In this document: in pieces, positions 13,168 to 18,181 of the stretch | How the letters are laid out: the number at the start of each line of letters is the position of its first letter | Numbering within the stretch: position 1 is the stretch's first letter | Source of the DNA: JACQFK01 sp041482015 | GTDB taxonomy: Bacteria > Planctomycetota > MHYJ01 > JACPRB01 | Reading direction: 5' to 3' | Assembly (NCBI GenBank): GCA_041482015.1 | Contig: JBGPCZ010000125.1 | Span: forward strand, 1 to 18,181 | Length of the DNA stretch: 18,181 nt | The notes under the pieces: generated by a model | Database searches by the model: none | The model's input: the letters and a program-made list of their open reading frames with translations, nothing else | Told to the model about the DNA's origin: nothing | Program-made: the position numbers and the translations under genes

Positions 13168-14696
13168 TGGAGGGTCCCCTTCCATAGATGGAGGACAAGT
13201 TCGCGGCCGGGCCGCCGCTTCCCCGAAGGAAAGGCGGCGGGCAACTCGTTCCACGGAATCGCCGGGGAGGAGTGGTGCTCGCGGTGATAGTTGATGTTGT
13301 AAGGCCAGATCGTAAGACGGCCCAGGAGGCCCGGGGACCAGCTCAACGAGCAGCTGGGGTCGGCGTCCTCCGTGGTATGCTCCGCGAAACTGCGGAGCTT
13401 CATCAGGACCTGGAGCACCGTCAGGTACGGTACATACCAGAGAAGGATCGCCCGCATCGTCGGACCCGGCCAGAGGATCAGAGACGCCGCGAGGGCCCCG
13501 TAGAAGCACACGAACTGCACGACCAGTTCGGGATACGCCCGGGTCGTCGGAAGCCGGAGGGGTTTCCCGGGCCGGCTTTCCTGGACATACGATACCGTCG
13601 TTCGAATCGCGTTCCAGACAAAGAGGTCTCCCAGGAGTTGACGGCCCAGCGCCAGCGCCGCCAGCGGCCGGAACTTCCAGGGTTGTCCTCGATACAGGAT
13701 CGTGCGCTCCGGGTCTCGCTCCGTCGCCAGGTAGCGGTGATGGTTGATGTGGAGCGCGCGATAGAGATGGAGGGGCAGAAAGAGGGGAACGCCCACGAAG
13801 AGATTGATCAGGAAGTCGTTCAACCGGCGCGCCCGGGCGGCCAGGCCATGGACCCCGTCGTGGTAGAGAATCAGGATCGCGTGTTGTCGGGTGGCGATCA
13901 CAAGTCCGGCCGCGATCGCGACCGGAAGGCACCAATAGCGCATCGCGGCGGCCCCGGCCAGGACGATGACCGACCACTCCAGGAGAAACGCGAGGAGGGT
14001 CGGCGCATTCAGAAGTCCGCGAGGCGCCTCCTCGAGGCCCCCCGATTCGAAATCCCGAAGGATGCGCAGGCCGCAGACTGCCACGCCCACTCCGAACCCG
14101 AGGCCCGTCGCCACGTCCGGCACGAAGTGTTGCTTGGTCAGCAGGGTCGAGGCGGCAAGGGCAATCGTCCAGGACGAAAGGATCAGGGCGGCGCGTCGCC
14201 AGAAGCCGGCATCCTCCCCACCCCGCCGCCAAAGCACGACGGCGGCCGCGGCGATGGACGCTGGAAGCGCCACGTGACCGCTGGGAAGCGCGCAACGCGG
14301 GGTATCCAGTCGTTGGACCAGCGCCAGGAGGGACCCGGCAGGCGCCCAGGAGCGCCCTGCGATCTCCGTCGGCAGAAGGTTAAAGACGAGAGCATTCAGG
14401 AGCCCGCACGCCAACGTAACGGCCAGGACCTCATTGAAGCGGTCCCGATTCCTGGCCAGGAGGATCAGCGCCGGCACGAGGAGGAGATAGGTCACATACA
14501 CGAAGGCCGCGGGCGGCAGCAACGGTACAAGTTCATCCAGGCGACCCGCGTGGATCTTCAACGGGGTCCACAGCGGAGCCCGCGACGCCAGCGTGTAGAG
14601 GCCGATCGTCGAAAGGGTGTAGGTCCCCCAGGCCTGCCAGGGCCGGTCTCTGAGCATCCCGAGAAGGGTGCCAGGCGGATGCGCGCTACGAGTCAT
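13164..14696 (-). CDS. PAP2-like phosphatase/transferase fused to fatty acid desaturase
   Basis: This 510-residue polytopic membrane protein has two domains in one uninterrupted frame. Residues about 25-215 resemble the PAP2_3/AUR1-like family: LPSGHVALP (137-145) is the C2 motif and TKQHFVPD (187-194) gives the His and Asp of C3, with the usual Arg before His not in its standard place. Residues about 240-510 form a desaturase with boxes YHDGVHG (278-284), HINHHRYL (316-323) and NINYHREHH (467-475). PAP2 enzymes remove or transfer phosphate-linked head groups; the fusion suggests that both reactions act on the same lipid. The gene overlaps the GH3 gene by 11 bases and the next desaturase by 4. 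Fused architecture of this kind was not recognised from any named pathway. Confidence 0.8.
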   Translation of the reverse strand: MTRSAHPPGTLLGMLRDRPWQAWGTYTLSTIGLYTLASRAPLWTPLKIHAGRLDELVPLLPPAAFVYVTYLLLVPALILLARNRDRFNEVLAVTLACGLLNALVFNLLPTEIAGRSWAPAGSLLALVQRLDTPRCALPSGHVALPASIAAAAVVLWRRGGEDAGFWRRAALILSSWTIALAASTLLTKQHFVPDVATGLGFGVGVAVCGLRILRDFESGGLEEAPRGLLNAPTLLAFLLEWSVIVLAGAAAMRYWCLPVAIAAGLVIATRQHAILILYHDGVHGLAARARRLNDFLINLFVGVPLFLPLHLYRALHINHHRYLATERDPERTILYRGQPWKFRPLAALALGRQLLGDLFVWNAIRTTVSYVQESRPGKPLRLPTTRAYPELVVQFVCFYGALAASLILWPGPTMRAILLWYVPYLTVLQVLMKLRSFAEHTTEDADPSCSLSWSPGLLGRLTIWPYNINYHREHHSSPAIPWNELPAAFPSGKRRPGRELVLHLWKGTLQ

Positions 14697-16152
14697 GGGT
14701 CCCCGCCAGGCGATCGCGCCATCCGAACTCCCGTCTCAGATAGGCGGGCTTGACGTTCCCCACGCGCTGCCCCAGCCTCTCGCAGCCGCGGACATAGCGC
14801 TCGCATCCGGCCGTGACCGAGACTCCCTCCACCGGGTCCAGCTGACCCAACCGCCTGCAGTAATCGTAGTGGACGGATTGCCGGAGCCGCTTCTCGACAT
14901 AGGTCGCGGCGGGAGCGGCGATTCCGGACTCGACGAAGAACTCGTAGCGGGGCGGCCGGCCCCATTCCGGCGCGAGCATGAGGAGCCCGCCCAGGCCGAA
15001 GAGGGCCGACGCGTCCTCGAGAATCGGCCCGACGAAGACCTCGCTCAGTTTCTCCCCGCACAGGTCGCTCGTGTCCCCCGTCCGTCCGACGAACTCGAGG
15101 CAGCTGGGGGCGACGACCTCCACCTGGTCTCCGAGGCTGTACCGGGCGAAGCCGCCCCCGGTCGTCATGAGCACCGAGTAGCGCGACCCCACCTCGAGCT
15201 CATCGACCAGCCGGCAACGGCCGTCCGGGTCCATGAATTCCAGGAAGTGCGACGTGAGGGCCGCCGAGGGCGCCGGCCGGCCCATCTCCGGGAAGCTGAC
15301 GACCCCTTCGGTGGCCAGCAGCCCCTTCCCCTGGATCTCGACGCCGGGAAAGAGCTCCCGGAGTTCCGGAACGAAGCGGCGCGAGGGCCCGCTCGTCCAG
15401 CAGCTGATCAGCTTGAGTTCCGGCCAGAGTTCGGCCGGGCGAAGCCCCCGCGGAAGCCGGCTCATCAGGATGGACAGAAAGCTCGGATTCCAAACCGAGA
15501 TGAAGCGCAGGTCGCGATTCGCGATGAGATGCCGCAGCGTCTCGCGCCGGCTCTCCTCGACATCCGCGATCCGGCAGAGGCTCCGGGGCACCGCCATGAC
15601 CCAGCCCGCCAGCCGGCGCTCCAGGGAGGACAGGTACTCGGAGTCATCCTCGAAGCCGACCGCCAGACCTCCCGGCGTGGTTTCCTTCTCCCGGGCCACC
15701 GGGCTGATCGACCAGTACTGGCTACCGCCGAGAAGCCCCGGCCGTCGTGCGAAGAGGTCGAACATCCAGGCACTGATCGCGTTCTGGAATTCCCGGCGCA
15801 GCGACTCCGTGTACGGAATGTATTTCGCGGCCCTCGACGAGCCGCTGGTCTTTTCCATCATGACGACGGGCTCGACGGTGAGGACGTTCGGCTCGCCGTT
15901 CCGGATCCTTTCGACCCACGGCTCGAGGTCCTCGTAGCTCACCACCGGAACGGCATCCTGGAACTCGGAGATGCTCCGGATCTTTTCATAGGCGTGCCGA
16001 CGTCCGTACTCGCTGCCGGCGTTCCGCCGCAGGAAGTCCAGGAGGATCGTCTCCTGGGCGCGGCGCGGATCGCGACGGGCGCGACGATACGCCCGGTGGG
16101 CGCGCGCACTCCCGGCCATCCAGAGGAGATTCCCCGCCCAGTGCCGGATCAT
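14686..16152 (-). CDS. GH3-family acyl-adenylating amide synthetase
   Basis: This 488-residue member of the GH3 branch of the ANL superfamily shows KTSGSSRAAKYIPYT (101-115) as the phosphate-binding loop (family form S/T-S-G-T/S), GKGLLATEGVVSFP as the A-T-E-G adenine/catalytic segment, and YSLGDQVEVV as the hinge/ribose-binding Gly-Asp region. GH3 enzymes activate a carboxylic acid as the AMP ester and couple it to an amino acid or similar amine. In plants they conjugate auxin or jasmonate; bacterial members occur in biosynthetic clusters. The length is slightly under plant GH3 (about 600). The start is ATG 16152, overlapping the previous stop as ATGA. It would join the operon's acyl chain to an amine partner. 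Substrates are unknown. Confidence 0.82.
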   Translation of the reverse strand: MIRHWAGNLLWMAGSARAHRAYRRARRDPRRAQETILLDFLRRNAGSEYGRRHAYEKIRSISEFQDAVPVVSYEDLEPWVERIRNGEPNVLTVEPVVMMEKTSGSSRAAKYIPYTESLRREFQNAISAWMFDLFARRPGLLGGSQYWSISPVAREKETTPGGLAVGFEDDSEYLSSLERRLAGWVMAVPRSLCRIADVEESRRETLRHLIANRDLRFISVWNPSFLSILMSRLPRGLRPAELWPELKLISCWTSGPSRRFVPELRELFPGVEIQGKGLLATEGVVSFPEMGRPAPSAALTSHFLEFMDPDGRCRLVDELEVGSRYSVLMTTGGGFARYSLGDQVEVVAPSCLEFVGRTGDTSDLCGEKLSEVFVGPILEDASALFGLGGLLMLAPEWGRPPRYEFFVESGIAAPAATYVEKRLRQSVHYDYCRRLGQLDPVEGVSVTAGCERYVRGCERLGQRVGNVKPAYLRREFGWRDRLAGTHDS

Positions 16153-16871
16153 GCGACGGCGGCCGGACGCTGCAATGCTTCCAGCGCGGAGCGTCGGTTG
16201 TTCTCCAGCGAGAACTCCGTGATGCAGACCAGTTCGTCGCCCCTCAGGTAGCCCGGGTTTCTCTCCGTGAAAAACCGGATGTGGGGATTCTCGAGCTTGT
16301 GCGGAGGAGGGACGGCGAGGTCCCCGTCCAGGCACTCGCGGGGTTCGCGCACCCTGATGATGCCGTCGTGGTACTCATCCGGATACTTCATGCGGCCCAG
16401 GGCTTCGATCAAGGCGCCCTCGAGCGGCGGCGTCGGGCGGTTGTGGCATGGAAAGAACTCGCGGAAGAAGAGCGGCAGGTAGAAGTACGTGCGGTAGCCG
16501 CTGCAGATCAGGTACCAGTAGATGGGGACCGAGGGCGCTTCCCGCTTGACGTCGGCCATGAAGCGGCACTGGGTGCGGCCGAATTCGAGATCGCCCCAGA
16601 ACTCGCGCTCGATGATCGTGTTCCCGTTGAAAATGGCGCGCACCCGGCGGCCGAAAAGCGGGAGATCGTAGATCTTGAGCGTCGTGAACCCGCGGATGAC
16701 GCCCGGCGTATCCCTCACGAGAAGAACCATGTCCTTTTCCGCGAGATCGCGGTCGAAGGTCGGCCGATCGACTCTCCGGTAGTAGCGCTCGAAAAGCTCG
16801 TAGAGTCGGTCCGCATCGGCCTGGCCCAGCCGCTCCCGGCCGACGACGGATCCGGTCAGTTTCGCGTCCAT
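16149..16871 (-). CDS. GNAT-like acyltransferase, small form
   Basis: This 240-residue protein has an N-terminal half with a GNAT-like order: helix RLYELFERYYRRVD (22-35), strand KDMVLLVRDTPGVIRGFTTL (46-65), and strand RVRAIFNGNTIIEREFWG (about 76-93), as in acyltransferases that acylate amines, including acyl-homoserine-lactone-synthase-like folds. An aromatic stretch YRTYFYLPLFFREFFPCHNR may line a lipid pocket. The CoA-binding loop is not obvious, so the assignment rests on pattern and context. It begins one base after the Rieske gene stop (TGATATG) and ends in an ATGA overlap with the GH3 gene, so all three are translated together. A role in N-acylation or lipid binding is inferred. Confidence 0.5.
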   Translation of the reverse strand: MDAKLTGSVVGRERLGQADADRLYELFERYYRRVDRPTFDRDLAEKDMVLLVRDTPGVIRGFTTLKIYDLPLFGRRVRAIFNGNTIIEREFWGDLEFGRTQCRFMADVKREAPSVPIYWYLICSGYRTYFYLPLFFREFFPCHNRPTPPLEGALIEALGRMKYPDEYHDGIIRVREPRECLDGDLAVPPPHKLENPHIRFFTERNPGYLRGDELVCITEFSLENNRRSALEALQRPAAVA

Positions 16872-16872
16872 A

Positions 16873-17886
16873 TCAAATCCTCAATAGGACTTCCTGGGTC
16901 AGTTCAGCGGGGGCCTCGTGCCCCTCGGCGGCGGAGCGCCGCAGGGCCCGGATGTGCCGCCCCAGGAGATCGGCGTCGCTGTCCACGAACGAGCGCCCTA
17001 GCCGGCGGATCTGCTCCCCCTGGATCTTGAGCAGGTCCACGTCCTCCTGGATGACGCGGCGGCAGTAGGTGCGGAGAAACGGTTTCGCCATCCACACGGG
17101 AAGCGGCAGGCGCCACGTGATCGCCGTCGTGACGTCGATGGCGAACTCCTCGCGCTGGGTGCACTGCGACGTGATGATGAAATGCGAATCGTCGCCGAGA
17201 GAGTAGTCCACCCGGGAGGTCGAGGGCAGCAGGAAGCGGTCCGTGTGCTTCATCGCGGTTCCCCGCGGGAAGAAGAGCCGCGGCCCGAAGCCCTCCAGTT
17301 CCGGCTCATCGAGAAAGCGGGCTTCCACGGACTCCCGGGAACGCTGCACCCGCGCGCGGGTGGGCCTCTGGACCTCCCCGCGGAATTTCCCGGGGTGGAC
17401 GAAGATCGTGTGGGGCACGTCCAGGAAGTTCTCGAGGCAGAGTTCGACGGGGGCTTCGAAGCGGGTGTGCATGAAGAAGCTGCCCCAGCCCGCCTCGCCG
17501 TGGTGTGCGAATCGCTCCGGCCCGCGTTCGGGGGTCCCGTCCCCGATCCAGACCCAGAGATGCTCGTCGCTTTCGACCACCGGGAAGGCGCGCATGGACG
17601 CCGCATTCGGCAGCTTCGCGCCCTTCTCCAGGGCGGGGACGTCGCAGAGCGTCCCCCGGCCGTCGTAAGTCCACCCGTGATAGGGACACTGGAGGCAATC
17701 GCCCCGGACCTTCCCCTTCGAGAGCGCCATGCCCCGATGCGCGCAGCGGTCAAGAAGGGCCTGAGGCCTTCCCTGCGAGTCGTGGTAGAGAACGACGGGG
17801 TTCCCCTCCACGCTCCGGTGGATCGGCAGCTTCCCGAGCTCCGAAGCGGGAGCGGCGATATACCAGTAGCCCTTCAAGGTGAGCAT
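16873..17886 (-). CDS. Rieske non-heme iron oxygenase
   Basis: This 337-residue oxygenase has a Rieske [2Fe-2S] domain with C48-x-H50 (CAHRG) and C67-x2-H70 (CPYHGW). The catalytic domain follows with the mononuclear-iron motif ENFLDVPHTIFVH (152-164: Asp156 bridging, His159 and His164 ligands). The C-terminal carboxylate ligand is probably in QEDVDLLKIQ. It resembles PAO/vanillate-demethylase-type single-component oxygenases and would hydroxylate, desaturate, demethylate or N-oxidise a small molecule using O2. It is the first gene of the operon, with GGAAGGGG just upstream of ATG 17886. No ferredoxin or reductase gene is in the window, so electrons must come from elsewhere. Confidence 0.9.
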   Translation of the reverse strand: MLTLKGYWYIAAPASELGKLPIHRSVEGNPVVLYHDSQGRPQALLDRCAHRGMALSKGKVRGDCLQCPYHGWTYDGRGTLCDVPALEKGAKLPNAASMRAFPVVESDEHLWVWIGDGTPERGPERFAHHGEAGWGSFFMHTRFEAPVELCLENFLDVPHTIFVHPGKFRGEVQRPTRARVQRSRESVEARFLDEPELEGFGPRLFFPRGTAMKHTDRFLLPSTSRVDYSLGDDSHFIITSQCTQREEFAIDVTTAITWRLPLPVWMAKPFLRTYCRRVIQEDVDLLKIQGEQIRRLGRSFVDSDADLLGRHIRALRRSAAEGHEAPAELTQEVLLRI

Positions 17887-18041
17887 GGGGCCCCTTCCAT
17901 CTAGATGTGCGTTGAAAGCAAGCGGGGTGCCATGTTCAAGATCGTCTTGAAGCGAAGGAAATCTTCAATCGGTATGAAACAGGCTGCACAGGTGTGAACC
18001 CGGCAACCAGGCGGCGCCAACACCTGCACAGAGAGAGGACC
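17887..18041. promoter_or_regulatory. Intergenic region upstream of the eight-gene operon, with inverted repeat
   Basis: The region carries a perfect dyad TTCAAGA (17935-17941), TCG, TCTTGAA (17945-17951), about 50 bases upstream of the Rieske start. On the minus strand this includes TTGAAC, a possible -35, but no convincing -10 follows at 16-18 bases. GGAAGGGG on the minus strand ends a few bases before the ATG. Weaker complementarity AGGTGT (17990-17995) / ACACCT (18020-18025) lies further out. The dyad is a candidate operator for the operon. Confidence 0.45.
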
Positions 18042-18181
18042 GTGGCGACTAAAAAGTCGCACAAGGATTTCGTGCTGAAGCTGGAATGGAAGCTGGTGGG
18101 GACGGAAGGATTCGTGAACAGCGGGGTGCAGATCCGGAGCCGGCGGATCGACAAGCCCGCGAACGAGATGAAGGGTTACCA
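18042..18181 (+). CDS. DUF1080-type protein, partial, N-terminal part apparently missing
   Basis: From GTG 18042 the frame encodes VATKKSHKDFVLKLEWKLVG, then TEGFVNSGVQIRSRRIDKPA and ends in EMKGYQ at the window edge. This matches the middle of the DUF1080 / 3-keto-disaccharide hydrolase fold (pattern ...ATK-x-Y-x-DF-x-L-x-x-E-[FW]-[RK] ... NSGVQ-[FI]-RS). Members normally start with a signal peptide and a LFNGKDLxGW segment of about 60-80 residues before this point. The frame is open back to 17916, but the upstream residues are not family-like. The gene is therefore probably truncated at its 5' end or rearranged; the 3' end lies outside the window. Confidence 0.6.
   Translation, partial: MATKKSHKDFVLKLEWKLVGTEGFVNSGVQIRSRRIDKPANEMKGY

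Noticed and set aside
13168..14295. N-terminal extension of the second desaturase to about 700 residues
   Set aside because: The extension overlaps almost all of the PAP2-desaturase gene in another frame and has no family-like sequence; the ATGA overlap at 13167 with a ribosome site is the better start.
13188..16251. Long plus-strand frames opposite the desaturase-fusion and GH3 genes
   Set aside because: They lie antisense to genes with clear His-box and adenylation motifs and have biased, motif-free translations.
1..18181. CRISPR array or tRNA gene
   Set aside because: No regularly spaced repeats and no cloverleaf-like sequence with a T-arm GGTTCGA-type motif and CCA end were found on either strand by eye.

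Overview
The window is high-GC DNA with tightly packed genes. It most likely comes from an uncultivated Gram-negative soil- or sediment-type bacterium. The HlyD-type adaptor implies a double membrane, and the YD-repeat fragment, DUF1080 fragment, toxin-antitoxin relics and biosynthetic genes would fit Acidobacteriota or a similar lineage. No rRNA or housekeeping marker is present, so the phylum cannot be fixed. No tRNA, rRNA or CRISPR array was seen.

Region A (1-2460) is a decayed accessory island. It holds two C-terminal scraps of tyrosine recombinases that begin at the same codon, a RelE/HigB-type toxin gene broken by two 1-base deletions with an intact HigA-like antitoxin, an intact BrnT-like toxin paired with an XRE-domain antitoxin, and a scrap of a YD-repeat (RHS) protein. 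An exact 17-base direct repeat (1-17 and 2380-2396) brackets the island. A perfect 30-base palindrome lies at 15-44. Both toxin promoters carry an inverted repeat that looks like an autoregulatory operator.

Region B (2463-8892) looks like a compact, apparently undescribed ribosomal-peptide (RiPP) cluster. A 76-residue peptide with a textbook double-glycine leader and a four-cysteine, Ser/Thr-rich core is transcribed from a strong promoter, followed 15 bases later by a family-2-like glycosyltransferase. A second glycosyltransferase, with a possible PqqD/RRE-like N-terminal domain, is divergent from it. A C39-peptidase ABC exporter and an HlyD adaptor, which overlap each other, converge on the pair. 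The simplest model is that the core peptide is glycosylated by one or both transferases, cleaved after Gly-Gly during export, and secreted, in the manner of glycocins. The peptide does not show the classical glycocin cysteine spacing.

Region C (9050-17886, all minus strand) is an eight-gene operon whose genes overlap or lie 1-15 bases apart. In transcription order it encodes a Rieske oxygenase, a GNAT-like protein, a GH3-type acyl-adenylating/amide synthetase, a PAP2-desaturase fusion, a second desaturase, a larger GNAT-like acyltransferase, an alpha/beta hydrolase and a third desaturase. This set suggests synthesis of a highly desaturated, amide-linked or head-group-modified lipid. No acyl carrier protein, ketosynthase, ferredoxin or reductase is in the window, so those partners would come from elsewhere. 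The product is unknown.

Region D (17887-18181) holds a short regulatory gap with a perfect 7-3-7 inverted repeat, then the start of a DUF1080-type gene that appears to lack its N-terminal part and runs off the window. A 40-base repeat shared between 101-140 and 8981-9021 links the island to the junction between regions B and C.
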